Below, one piece after another: positions 5,970 through 13,783 of a stretch of DNA of 24,771 nt. Positions within the stretch are counted from its first letter, which is position 1. Every line of letters starts with the position of its first letter. Source of the stretch: JBAXTE01 sp964653595. GTDB taxonomy: Bacteria > Bacteroidota > Bacteroidia > Bacteroidales > WCHB1-69. Location: positions 1 through 24,771 of the forward strand of contig CAZZHH010000047.1 in assembly GCA_964653595.1 (NCBI GenBank), given 5' to 3'. Below the pieces are notes generated by a model, which was not told the DNA's origin, did no database searches, and saw nothing but the letters and a program-made list of their open reading frames with translations. The translations under genes were made by a program, and so were the position numbers.

Positions 5970-8018
5970 ATGAAGGCTATAAATATTAAACTTGTTGTTT
6001 TATTAATGCTTTTAATTACGGGTGTTAACGCTACTGTGTTTACTGTGACAAATACTGGGGATAACGGGCCAGGATCGCTAAGAGATGCCTTAACTTATGC
6101 GAACGCCATGTTTGGGCCGAATTCCATCGTTTTTAACATTCCCGCATCCGACCCAAATTATGATAGTGGAAGGGGAATTTGGACGATTACGCCTCAAAGT
6201 ACATTGCCATTCATCATACAAAGCAGTATTACCATCGATGGAACCACGCAAACCACTTTTGGGGGCAACACGAATGTCAATGGCCCGGAAATTTGCATAG
6301 ATGGGAAGCACCTTTTTGGCTCCGATTTTGCCTTTCATCTTTACAATGCTTCCAATAATGTGATTAAAGGTTTTATTATCGGGGGCTTTACCGTGGGTAT
6401 CGAAATTTCGGGATCGGGTTCGGTAAATAACACCATAGTAGGGAATTACATCGGCTGCAATTATAATGGGATGGATACGTTGTCGAACACGCATGGAATA
6501 GAGCTTTTAAGTGGACCTCACGATAACATCATTGGAGGAGAAACCGTTGCTGAAAGGAATATATTTTCGGGCAACACGCACTGCGGAATCCGAATTGTGA
6601 ATTCCAACCACAATATTGTAAAAGGTAATTATATAGGACTAAATAGAACCGGTAACGGAGCAGTTAAAAATTATGACGGTGTTAGCATTGAAGGAACATC
6701 TAGCAATAATTTAATTGGAGGGTATAATCCCCAATCTAGAAACTATGTATCAGGAAATGAGGCTTATGGAATCCCCCTTTTTGGAGCCTGTTGTACTCAA
6801 AATAGAGTAGTTGGAAACTATATCGGTACGGATATCACTGGGAACATTGCTATTCCTAACACTTATGGCGTACTTTGCGATGATGGAGCTTTTGGAAATG
6901 TGGTAGGAGGATATTCAATGGGAGCCCAAAACTTGATTTCTGGAAATTCAGGTTATGGGATTTTTTTATATAATCCACATACGCAAAAAGATTCCATCAT
7001 CGGAAATATTATTGGGTTGAATTTTAATTGTACCACTAAATTGCCTAATGGTAACGGTATTGTCATAGATGGCCCTTCCAATCGGCATTTTATAGATAGT
7101 AACGTGATATCTGGAAATACCCAAAATGGGATAGATATTCACATTGGAGGAACTGACAGCAACATCATTATTCGGAATTATATCGGCACCGATTTTTCCG
7201 GAATTTCGAATTTCGGAAACAGCTTTGACGGGGTTCGAATTGCGGAAGGTCCCAAATACAATCAAATCGGGTTGGAAGGGAAAGGGAACACGATTGCCTT
7301 TAATGGCAGATGCGGAATTAGTGTGATGACCGATTCTTCTTTATACAACCGCTTTACCGAAAACAAAATTTTCAGCAATGGAAGCAATGGAATTGATTTG
7401 TATCCCATCGGAACGACTGCAAACGATGCCGGGGACTGCGATTTAGGGCCGAACAAACTCATGAATGCGCCGGTGATTGCTTCTTCGTATTATAGTTCTG
7501 GCACTACAACAATATATGGAACGATAGATCATACTTGTGATGGTGGAAATCAGGGTATTATCATCGAGTTGTTTGCTAGTAATTTTTCCACTGGCAGTCA
7601 AGCACAACGTTTTGTAGGGAGAACAATAACTAATAGTGCTGGAGAATGGAGTTTTATCACCACCGAGCTTTTGCCCACGGAATTCGTAACTACTACTGCT
7701 ACCGATATTTCAGGCAACACTTCCGAGTTATCATACCATCAACAAGTAGGCATGGAAGAATTGCTTTATTTGGAAAAACCTGAAATTTTAATTTTTCCAA
7801 ACCCATGTATAGATATAACGAATATTCAACTTCTTTCCGAGGATTTTGGCGAAATAGAAATCACAGATTTGTATGGGAAAGTCGTATTTAAACAAGCCAT
7901 TTCGAAAACTAATCCGACAGTGGAAGTAAAAAGTTTGGAAGGTGGATGTTATTTAATACATTTTATCTCAATGAAAAATCGAAGAAACATGACAAAAAAG
8001 CTAATAGTTTTGTATTAG
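5970..8018 (+). CDS. Secreted right-handed beta-helix protein with T9SS sorting domain (paralogue)
   Basis: 682 residues with a signal peptide (MKAINIKLVVLLMLLITGVNA) followed at once by the same opening segment as its neighbour (FTVTNTGDNGPGSLRDAL). It has about five GNYIG / IGG / ISGN beta-helix units against about ten in the upstream paralogue, so the length difference is mainly helix coils. The linker NDAGDCDLGPNKLMNAPVI and the following beta-sandwich match the neighbour in order. The C-terminus (ILIFPNPCIDITNIQLL ... YGKVVF ... KKLIVLY) is a type A T9SS sorting domain. The 122-bp spacer to the upstream gene and shared architecture point to tandem gene duplication followed by gain or loss of repeat units. 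Substrate and activity are unknown. Confidence 0.87.
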   Translation: MKAINIKLVVLLMLLITGVNATVFTVTNTGDNGPGSLRDALTYANAMFGPNSIVFNIPASDPNYDSGRGIWTITPQSTLPFIIQSSITIDGTTQTTFGGNTNVNGPEICIDGKHLFGSDFAFHLYNASNNVIKGFIIGGFTVGIEISGSGSVNNTIVGNYIGCNYNGMDTLSNTHGIELLSGPHDNIIGGETVAERNIFSGNTHCGIRIVNSNHNIVKGNYIGLNRTGNGAVKNYDGVSIEGTSSNNLIGGYNPQSRNYVSGNEAYGIPLFGACCTQNRVVGNYIGTDITGNIAIPNTYGVLCDDGAFGNVVGGYSMGAQNLISGNSGYGIFLYNPHTQKDSIIGNIIGLNFNCTTKLPNGNGIVIDGPSNRHFIDSNVISGNTQNGIDIHIGGTDSNIIIRNYIGTDFSGISNFGNSFDGVRIAEGPKYNQIGLEGKGNTIAFNGRCGISVMTDSSLYNRFTENKIFSNGSNGIDLYPIGTTANDAGDCDLGPNKLMNAPVIASSYYSSGTTTIYGTIDHTCDGGNQGIIIELFASNFSTGSQAQRFVGRTITNSAGEWSFITTELLPTEFVTTTATDISGNTSELSYHQQVGMEELLYLEKPEILIFPNPCIDITNIQLLSEDFGEIEITDLYGKVVFKQAISKTNPTVEVKSLEGGCYLIHFISMKNRRNMTKKLIVLY

Positions 8019-8130
8019 AAGTGATTTTCAATGTAAATCAAATTTAGATAACTTTTATTGAGTATCTCTAGTAAATTTGAATCCAATTTTTGTAACAATT
8101 ATTACATTTAAGGAACATTAAATGAAAAAT

Positions 8131-8163
8131 TTGTGTGTGGTAGCAGAACTTTTTTTAATTTTG
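8131..8163 (+). promoter_or_regulatory. Bacteroidota-type promoter upstream of sufB
   Basis: TTG at 8131-8133, a 22-bp spacer and TAATTTTG at 8156-8163, close to the TTG-N(about 20)-TAnnTTTG consensus. The start of sufB is 37 bp downstream. The segment TTGTGTGTGGTAG at 8131 is partly repeated as TTGTGTGTAGTAT at 8161, so the -7 element runs into the second copy; this may be an operator or chance. Confidence 0.6.
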
Positions 8164-8200
8164 TGTGTAGTATTTGAAATTAATCTAAATTACAACAAGA

Positions 8201-9646
8201 ATGGCAGAAGATAGCAACGATGTTTTACGGGATGTTACCGAAGGCGATTATAAATATGGTTTCTATACAGATATAGAGATGGATTCAGCACCAAAGGGAT
8301 TGGATGAGAATATTATCCGGTTTATATCTGCCAAGAAAAATGAACCTGAATGGATGCTTGAATTTCGACTTAAAGCATATAAGAAATGGCTAGAAATGAA
8401 AGAACCAAATTGGGCTCATTTAACCTATGATAAGCCTAATTATCAAGATATAATCTATTATTCAGCCCCTAAAAAGAAGGAAAAACAAAGTTTAGATGAA
8501 GTAGATCCCGAATTACTAGAGACCTTTAATAAGTTAGGTATTTCGTTGGATGAACAAAAGATGTTATCAGGTGTAGCTGTAGATGCGGTAATTGATAGTG
8601 TGTCTGTAAAAACTACATTTAGTGATACGTTGGCAAAACAAGGAATCATATTTTGTTCCATGAGTGAAGCCATTCAGGAGCATCCCGAATTGGTGCAAAA
8701 ATATATGGCATCCGTAGTTCCGGTGGGGGATAATTATTTTGCCGCTTTAAACTCTGCGGTATTTACCGACGGATCTTTTTGCTACATTCCAAAAGGGGTT
8801 CGCTGTCCGATGGAATTGTCCACTTATTTCCGGATCAATGCCGCCAACACAGGACAGTTTGAACGCACTTTGCTGATTGCCGATGAAGGGGCTTATGTGA
8901 GCTATATGGAGGGTTGTACTGCACCGCAACGCGACGAAAACCAGTTGCATGCCGCTGTGGTAGAACTGATTGCGATGAAAGACGCTGAAATTAAATATTC
9001 CACGGTACAAAACTGGTATCCAGGTGATAAAAGCGGAAAAGGTGGAATCTATAATTTTGTAACTAAACGCGGTATCTGCAAAGGCGATAATTCAAAAATC
9101 TCATGGACGCAAGTAGAGACGGGCTCTGCAGTTACTTGGAAATATCCTAGTTGTATCCTTTTAGGAAACAATTCCGTGGGAGAGTTTTACTCTGTGGCGG
9201 TGACCAATAACCATCAACAGGCAGACACAGGTTCCAAAATGATTCATTTGGGACGAAACACAAAAAGCACCATCATTTCAAAGGGAATTTCTGCTGGAAA
9301 AAGCAATAATAGCTATAGGGGATTGGTGAGAATGGGTAAAAAAGCTGATAATTCAAGAAACTTTTCCCAATGCGACTCTCTGTTGATGGGCGATAAATGT
9401 GGCGCTCATACATGGCCATACATCAAGAGTGAGAACAAATCCTCGGTGATTGAACATGAGGCTACTACCTCCAAAATTTCCGAAGATCAACTGTTTTATT
9501 GTAACCAACGAGGAATTGATACTGAAAGCGCTATTGGATTGATTGTAAACGGTTATGCCAAAGAGGTTTTAAACAAGTTGCCGATGGAATTCGCAGTGGA
9601 AGCGCAAAAACTGCTGGCAATAAGTCTGGAAGGAAGTGTGGGGTAA
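8201..9646 (+). CDS. sufB: SufB, Fe-S cluster scaffold subunit
   Basis: 481 residues, close to the family length. SufB is the core of the cytosolic SufBCD complex that assembles Fe-S clusters from persulfide sulfur. The C-terminal half is strongly conserved: GDNSKISWTQVETGSAVTWK, then the SVGEFYSVAVTN and GKSNNSYRGLV segments, then NFSQCDSLL. Cys391 in SQCDS corresponds by alignment to E. coli Cys405, and His419-Glu420 in EHEATTS to His433-Glu434, residues implicated in cluster assembly. The C-terminus EFAVEAQKLLAISLEGSVG is the usual SufB ending. A promoter lies just upstream. sufC does not follow closely as usual; the spacer is 328 bp. Confidence 0.97.
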   Translation: MAEDSNDVLRDVTEGDYKYGFYTDIEMDSAPKGLDENIIRFISAKKNEPEWMLEFRLKAYKKWLEMKEPNWAHLTYDKPNYQDIIYYSAPKKKEKQSLDEVDPELLETFNKLGISLDEQKMLSGVAVDAVIDSVSVKTTFSDTLAKQGIIFCSMSEAIQEHPELVQKYMASVVPVGDNYFAALNSAVFTDGSFCYIPKGVRCPMELSTYFRINAANTGQFERTLLIADEGAYVSYMEGCTAPQRDENQLHAAVVELIAMKDAEIKYSTVQNWYPGDKSGKGGIYNFVTKRGICKGDNSKISWTQVETGSAVTWKYPSCILLGNNSVGEFYSVAVTNNHQQADTGSKMIHLGRNTKSTIISKGISAGKSNNSYRGLVRMGKKADNSRNFSQCDSLLMGDKCGAHTWPYIKSENKSSVIEHEATTSKISEDQLFYCNQRGIDTESAIGLIVNGYAKEVLNKLPMEFAVEAQKLLAISLEGSVG

Positions 9647-9760
9647 ACAGTAGAAAGTTTATAAAGTTCGTAAAGTTTATAAAGTGAATACAAAGATATA
9701 AATTATGAATTATGAGTTGTGCGAAGCGAGATTAGAGGAAACCAATTATTAGATATTTTA

Positions 9761-9780
9761 GCTGCGTAGCAGCAGCATCT
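9761..9780. repeat. Short hairpin repeat, copy 1
   Basis: GCTGC-GTA-GCAGC hairpin followed by AGCATCT. It matches 9811-9830 at 16 of 20 positions. The spacing between the copies is 50 bp. Confidence 0.6.
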
Positions 9781-9810
9781 TTTTAGAACAAAAAAAGAAT
9801 ATAGAAAAAA

Positions 9811-9830
9811 GTTGCTTAGCAGCGACATCT
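9811..9830. repeat. Short hairpin repeat, copy 2
   Basis: GTTGC-TTA-GCAGC followed by GACATCT. Compared with copy 1, the stem stays foldable through a G-U pair, and an alternative GTTGC/GCGAC stem is also possible. Retained pairing suggests a repeat family of which the structure matters. Confidence 0.6.
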
Positions 9831-9837
9831 TAAAAAT

Positions 9838-9901
9838 AGTCCATAAAGTTGATAGTCCATAAAGTTGATAGTCCATAAAGTTGAAAGTTCATAAAGTATA
9901 A
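9838..9901 (+). repeat. 16-bp tandem repeat, four units
   Basis: The unit AGTCCATAAAGTTGAT occurs at 9838-9853 and 9854-9869. The next unit (9870-9885) differs in the last base, and the fourth (9886-9901) is diverged. It lies 74 bp upstream of sufC. Confidence 0.9.
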
Positions 9902-9974
9902 AAAGTTGAAAGCTAAAAGACAATTAATATAAAAATATAATAAAAAATATATAAATAATAAAACACTAAAATAT

Positions 9975-10733
9975 ATGTTACTAGAAATAAAAGATTTACA
10001 TGCCTCAATAAAGGGCAAAGAGATTTTAAAAGGGGTCAACCTTAAGGTTAATCATGGAGAAGTACATGCTATCATGGGACCCAATGGAACTGGAAAGAGT
10101 ACTTTAGCATCGGTAATAGCAGGTCGTGATATTTTTGAGGTAACACAAGGGAGTGTTAATTTCAATGGTAAAAATTTATTAGAAATGGCGGTGGAAGATC
10201 GCGCTCGTGAAGGTGTTTTCCTGGGTTTCCAGTATCCTGTCGAGATTCCTGGTGTGAGCATTACCAATTTTATGCGTACAGCCATCAATGAAATTCGTAA
10301 ATACAAAGGAAAAGAGCCGATGACAGCTGCTGAATTTCTTGCATACATGGAAGAGAAGAAGAAAGTGGTAGAACTTCAAACCAAGCTGACGAATCGCTCT
10401 GTAAACGAAGGGTTTTCGGGTGGTGAGAAGAAAAGGAACGAGATTTTTCAAATGGCTATGTTGGAACCAGAATTAGCGATTTTGGATGAAACCGATTCGG
10501 GGTTAGACATAGATGCTTTAAGAATTGTAGCGAATGGTGTTCAAAAATTACGATCGAAAGAGAATGCAACCATTGTGATTACTCACTACCAAAGGCTTTT
10601 AGATTATATTGTTCCTGATTTTGTGCATATTCTATACGAGGGAAAAATTGTGAAAACCGGCACAAAGGAACTTGCTCTTGAATTAGAAGCCAAAGGGTAC
10701 GATTGGATCAAGGAAGAGTTGAAGCTTAAGTAA
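9975..10733 (+). CDS. sufC: SufC, ABC-type ATPase of the SUF machinery
   Basis: 252 residues, the normal length. It is a soluble ABC ATPase that binds SufB and SufD and drives the conformational change needed for cluster assembly. Visible motifs are Walker A GPNGTGKS (35-42, Lys41), the signature FSGGE (147-151), Walker B LAILDETDSGLD (Asp171, Glu172) and the switch His204 in VITHYQR. The EGFSGGEKKRNEI and DETDSGLDIDAL segments are diagnostic of SufC among ABC proteins. sufD follows after 21 bp, so these two are surely co-transcribed. Linkage to sufB is across the repeat-rich spacer. Confidence 0.97.
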   Translation: MLLEIKDLHASIKGKEILKGVNLKVNHGEVHAIMGPNGTGKSTLASVIAGRDIFEVTQGSVNFNGKNLLEMAVEDRAREGVFLGFQYPVEIPGVSITNFMRTAINEIRKYKGKEPMTAAEFLAYMEEKKKVVELQTKLTNRSVNEGFSGGEKKRNEIFQMAMLEPELAILDETDSGLDIDALRIVANGVQKLRSKENATIVITHYQRLLDYIVPDFVHILYEGKIVKTGTKELALELEAKGYDWIKEELKLK

Positions 10734-10754
10734 TTCACCCTAACACAAATTATT

Positions 10755-12152
10755 ATGGAACAAGCTTTTGATTTAAAAGAGCATCTGATTAAGCTTTATC
10801 ACAAGAATATAGAGACTCTATCTCGCTACGACAATCCCGAGTTGAAAGAAATCCGTGAGAGGGGGATGGCTCAGTTTACCAACCAAGGTTTTCCGAATCA
10901 TGAGATGGAGCAGTGGAAAAACACGGATTTAAGAAAGGCTGTAGATCAGCAATATGATATAGTTTTTGAACCACAACCATATAATCCAGTAGAGAGCTAT
11001 TTTACATGTAAAGTACATAATTTCGACACCTATATGTTTACCTTGCTCAATGGATGGTATGTTCATAAAAATGCTCCGTTGACCACTTTCCCCGATGGAA
11101 CCATTGTGGGAAGTTTGGCAGTTGCCCGAGAGAAATATCCAGACCTTGTAAATGCGCATTTAGCTAAATATAGTCAAGATGAGACCAATCCATTAACTGC
11201 ATTAAACACCGCTTTTATGCAAGATGGTTTTTTCGTATATGTTCCTGAAAATGTGCATTTAACCAAGCCGATGCAAGTAGTAAGTCTAGTTAACACAGAT
11301 CAAAATATTTTGATACAAACACGTAATTTGATTATTATTGAACGGAATTCTTCTCTAAAATTGGTGCATTGCGATGATTCCATAAAGTTTGGTGAAACAT
11401 TTATCAACACTGTTACCGAAATTGTGGTAGGAGAACAAGCAACAGTTGAGTATTATAAGCTCGAAAACAAAGACAATCGCTCGGCATTGGTCAACAATGT
11501 ATATGTGCAACAAGCTGCTCAGAGCCGATTTACCTCCAATACCATCACTTTCAACGCTGGTGTTTCTCGCAATAATACCATTGTAAAACTGGATGGGGAG
11601 TATTGCGAATCGGACATTATGGGGTTATATTTAGTGGATGGTCATCAAAAGGTCGACAATTTTGTAAAAGTGCATCATTTACAACCAAATGGAAGAAGCA
11701 ATCAACTTTTCAAGGGTATTATAGATGATGAGGCAACGGGCTCATTTAATGGTCATGTTATCGTGCATAAAGATGCTCAAAAAACACAAGCTTTTCAATC
11801 GAATAAAAACATTGCTTTAACAGACACGGCAGTGGTAAACACTAAACCATTTTTGGAAATCTATGCCGATGATGTGAAATGTAGTCACGGAGCCACCGTT
11901 GGACAACTCGATCCAGAGGCCATGTTTTATTTACGTACTCGCGGTATTTGTGAGAGAAATTCGCGAATGTTGTTATTGTATGCTTTTGCTATGGATGTGG
12001 TAAATCATGTGAAAATTGATGCACTTCGCGATCAAATTGACAACATGGTTTCCAAGCGTTTAAGTGGCGAGCTTACCATTTGTGATCAATGCGTGTTGCA
12101 TTGTTCCGATGAAAAACAATTGAATTTTGAAATAGATCTTTCGAAGATATAA
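10755..12152 (+). CDS. sufD: SufD, Fe-S assembly scaffold subunit
   Basis: 465 residues, slightly long for the family. It is a paralogue of SufB and forms the SufB-SufC2-SufD complex. The N-terminal helical part (residues 1-70, including GFPNHEMEQWKNTDL) precedes the beta-helix core with IIIERNSSLKLVH, SDIMGLYLVDGHQKVDN and the conserved CSHGATVGQLDPEAMFYL; His378 in CSHGA corresponds to the E. coli SufD histidine important for assembly. The C-terminus is extended by a short cysteine-bearing tail (CDQCVLHCSDEKQ), which I do not recognise as a standard feature. sufS, a common next gene, does not follow in this window. Confidence 0.95.
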   Translation: MEQAFDLKEHLIKLYHKNIETLSRYDNPELKEIRERGMAQFTNQGFPNHEMEQWKNTDLRKAVDQQYDIVFEPQPYNPVESYFTCKVHNFDTYMFTLLNGWYVHKNAPLTTFPDGTIVGSLAVAREKYPDLVNAHLAKYSQDETNPLTALNTAFMQDGFFVYVPENVHLTKPMQVVSLVNTDQNILIQTRNLIIIERNSSLKLVHCDDSIKFGETFINTVTEIVVGEQATVEYYKLENKDNRSALVNNVYVQQAAQSRFTSNTITFNAGVSRNNTIVKLDGEYCESDIMGLYLVDGHQKVDNFVKVHHLQPNGRSNQLFKGIIDDEATGSFNGHVIVHKDAQKTQAFQSNKNIALTDTAVVNTKPFLEIYADDVKCSHGATVGQLDPEAMFYLRTRGICERNSRMLLLYAFAMDVVNHVKIDALRDQIDNMVSKRLSGELTICDQCVLHCSDEKQLNFEIDLSKI

Positions 12153-12202
12153 CTTGCAAAGAATATTTCCGTAACTTTATAAAAAAATTGAAAAATACAG
12201 GT

Positions 12203-12829
12203 ATGAAAAAAATCACATTATTATTAGCAATGGTTGCAATCGTTTCAGTTTCCTGCGAAAAGGAAGTTACCGATGCGCAAAAAGTAGAAGCCCTAAAAGA
12301 CGTTACTTTGTCATACGACAGCGTTGCCTTGAACCTTAGTCTGCCAGAAGGCGCTTTAAGTGGACAGACATTTGCAGAATTAAGGGCTCAAAATGAGGCT
12401 TTGTATTCTGATCTTTCCAAATACACCATCGGATTTGCTACCTATTTGAAAGCAAACAACACGAAAGCAGATGCTGCAGATGCTGCGTTTCAGGGGATGG
12501 GTGTAAATATGATAATGAATAATTTAACCAATACCCCAATTCAAACGTTAACTGGTCCTGTAACCATATTAAAGAACGAAATTAAACCAGTAGTTATCTC
12601 AGGAAATATCAACTTGTTGACACACAAACCTGTAGGTAAGTATATTTTTCAACAAATGGTAGATGGAAATTACTTGGCGACTAAAATTGCTCCAGTTCTA
12701 AAATACCAGATTGGGGTATTGGCTGGTGACTTAAATCTTCCAGAAATTAACCAAAATATTCCAACCCGTGCTTCGGATAATACCAAGAATTTTTTAAGCG
12801 GATTGTTGGCTTCGGATTTAATGAACTGA
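12203..12829 (+). CDS. Putative lipoprotein of unknown function
   Basis: 208 residues from the ATG at 12203; an in-frame TTG at 12188 would add five residues before the signal sequence. The N-terminus MKKITLLLAMVAIVSVSC ends in a lipobox with lipidated Cys18, followed by charged residues (EKE), which may favour surface export in this phylum. The mature part is mostly helical-looking and alanine-rich, ends in SGLLASDLMN and matches no family I recognise. It starts 50 bp after sufD and ends in a strong terminator, so it may share the suf transcript, although a functional link is not evident. Confidence 0.75.
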   Translation: MKKITLLLAMVAIVSVSCEKEVTDAQKVEALKDVTLSYDSVALNLSLPEGALSGQTFAELRAQNEALYSDLSKYTIGFATYLKANNTKADAADAAFQGMGVNMIMNNLTNTPIQTLTGPVTILKNEIKPVVISGNINLLTHKPVGKYIFQQMVDGNYLATKIAPVLKYQIGVLAGDLNLPEINQNIPTRASDNTKNFLSGLLASDLMN

Positions 12830-12846
12830 TTCGTGCTAAGAGAAAT

Positions 12847-12886
12847 AAAAAGCCCCTCAGAATTTTAAATTCTGAAGGGCTTTTTA
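12847..12886. terminator. Bidirectional terminator between convergent genes
   Basis: AAAAAGCCC and TCAGAAT pair with ATTCTGA and GGGCTTTTT with one mismatch, with A and T runs on the two sides. It serves the lipoprotein/suf transcript and the convergent beta-barrel gene. Confidence 0.9.
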
Positions 12887-12912
12887 TTATTGTTTTGATT
12901 TTTAAGGAAGTA

Positions 12913-13449
12913 TTATTTGCCTATATTAAAGATAATGCCGGCATTTATACCTATCCAAGTAGAATTTGAGTTATCAGACATCACAAAGTTATATTTTGCA
13001 TTTGCACAGAATGATAAATTATCACTTAAATCATATAAAATACCTGCAGTAGGAGCAAACCCAAAATATGTTTCAGAAGTACTAGACGAATTTCCCAAAT
13101 AAGTTATTTTTGCTCTGAACATGTATAAACCTAGATCTGCACCTAGATAAGGTTTAAAAGCTCCATCTCCAAAAGAATATTCAAACAAACCGGTGATTGG
13201 AATCACGCCAAAAGATAAGTTATCGGAACCGGTTCCAAACGATGAATATCCTACAGATGCTCCAATCGCCATATTGTCTGACAAATTGTATTTGCCAATG
13301 GCATTAAAGCCAAAACCTGTTTTAAGACCATTCCCAAAATCACCCATAGGCAAGGTAAGTCCTACTGTACCGCCAATTCCAATTTGTGCACTTGCACTAA
13401 ATGTAACAAAGCTAATAATAGCCACTACTAAAATTCGTAATTTTCTCAT
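12913..13449 (-). CDS. Outer-membrane beta-barrel protein
   Basis: 178 residues from the ATG at 13449. A GTG-initiated extension to 13497 is in frame, but the ATG gives a proper signal peptide (MRKLRILVVAIISFVTFSASAQ). The mature part is an alternating, glycine- and aromatic-rich small barrel of the opacity/OmpA-barrel type: GIGGTVGLTLPMGDFGNG, then TGLFEYSFGDG, KPYLGADLGLYMF, FGFAPTAGILYDL and the last strand NAGIIFNIGK. The function of such small barrels is usually structural or adhesive and cannot be specified. Its signal-peptide coding region and leader are duplicated at 17380-17600, where they are joined to an unrelated protein. Confidence 0.82.
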   Translation of the reverse strand: MRKLRILVVAIISFVTFSASAQIGIGGTVGLTLPMGDFGNGLKTGFGFNAIGKYNLSDNMAIGASVGYSSFGTGSDNLSFGVIPITGLFEYSFGDGAFKPYLGADLGLYMFRAKITYLGNSSSTSETYFGFAPTAGILYDLSDNLSFCANAKYNFVMSDNSNSTWIGINAGIIFNIGK

Positions 13450-13544
13450 AATATTTATTTTTATTTTTTGCCTACTCTTCTGTTTTTCGGCTTCCACATG
13501 TTGCTCTTTTTGAGGATTTTCAGAATATTCTTGATTTTCAAAAG

Positions 13545-13552
13545 CAAAAATA
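13545..13552 (-). promoter_or_regulatory. Bacteroidota-type -7 element (TATTTTTG), left copy
   Basis: A TAnnTTTG match on the minus strand, 96 bp upstream of the beta-barrel ATG and preserved in the right repeat. No TTG at the standard distance. Confidence 0.4.
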
Positions 13553-13597
13553 TTGAAAAATAAGTTACTAATTTAATATTTAACATATTCACATTAA

Positions 13598-13782
13598 TTA
13601 TTTTTCAATTTTATCAAGAGGACTCTTCCAAACTTCCAGCACTTCTGCCATGTTCTCCCGACCAAATCCTATCCTTAGGTGATGCCGACCATATTCAAAC
13701 ATCTCGGAAGGAACCAGCATGATTCCCGTTTCCTGGACGAGTTTTTCGCTGTAATCCAGCGCTTTGGGCGTGTTTATTTTGA
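13598..13782 (-). pseudogene. 3' fragment of the aminotransferase gene
   Basis: Minus-strand reading gives the last 60 residues of the aminotransferase at 17598-18719 (KINTPKALDYSEKL to PLDKIEK), with a small cluster of changes near the end (VWKSPLDKIEK against VWEKYLDKIEK). The frame is open to a stop but there is no start, N-terminal domain or catalytic lysine. It is a relic of the duplication. The FISUMP gene ends 1 bp from its edge. Confidence 0.92.
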
Positions 13783-13783
13783 T

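Larger units (their letters stand above)
9647..9974. other. Repeat-laden spacer between sufB and sufC
   Basis: A 328-bp stretch without a credible gene. It starts with a degenerate AAAGTTTATAAAG-type repeat (about 9655-9686), then has a pair of short hairpins (9761-9780, 9811-9830) and a 16-bp tandem repeat (9838-9901), and ends in very AT-rich sequence before sufC. No TAnnTTTG promoter is seen directly before sufC. Confidence 0.8.
13382..13782 (-). repeat. About 400-bp direct repeat, left copy
   Basis: Homologous to 17380-17782 over the whole length, nearly identical in the aminotransferase-derived part and a little more diverged in the leader. In minus-strand order it contains the last 60 codons of an aminotransferase gene, a spacer with a promoter element and the signal-peptide codons of the beta-barrel gene. 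Homology stops just after the codons for SAQI. The two copies bound a 3.6-kb cassette. Confidence 0.92.

Noticed and set aside
2872..8018. Regular motif spacing suggesting a CRISPR array or DNA repeat array
   Set aside because: The periodicity comes from degenerate protein repeats (GNYIG, IGG, ISGN) in two continuous reading frames. DNA units are neither identical nor of constant length.
8019..8130. A terminator after the second beta-helix gene
   Set aside because: No hairpin with a T run can be supported in this stretch.
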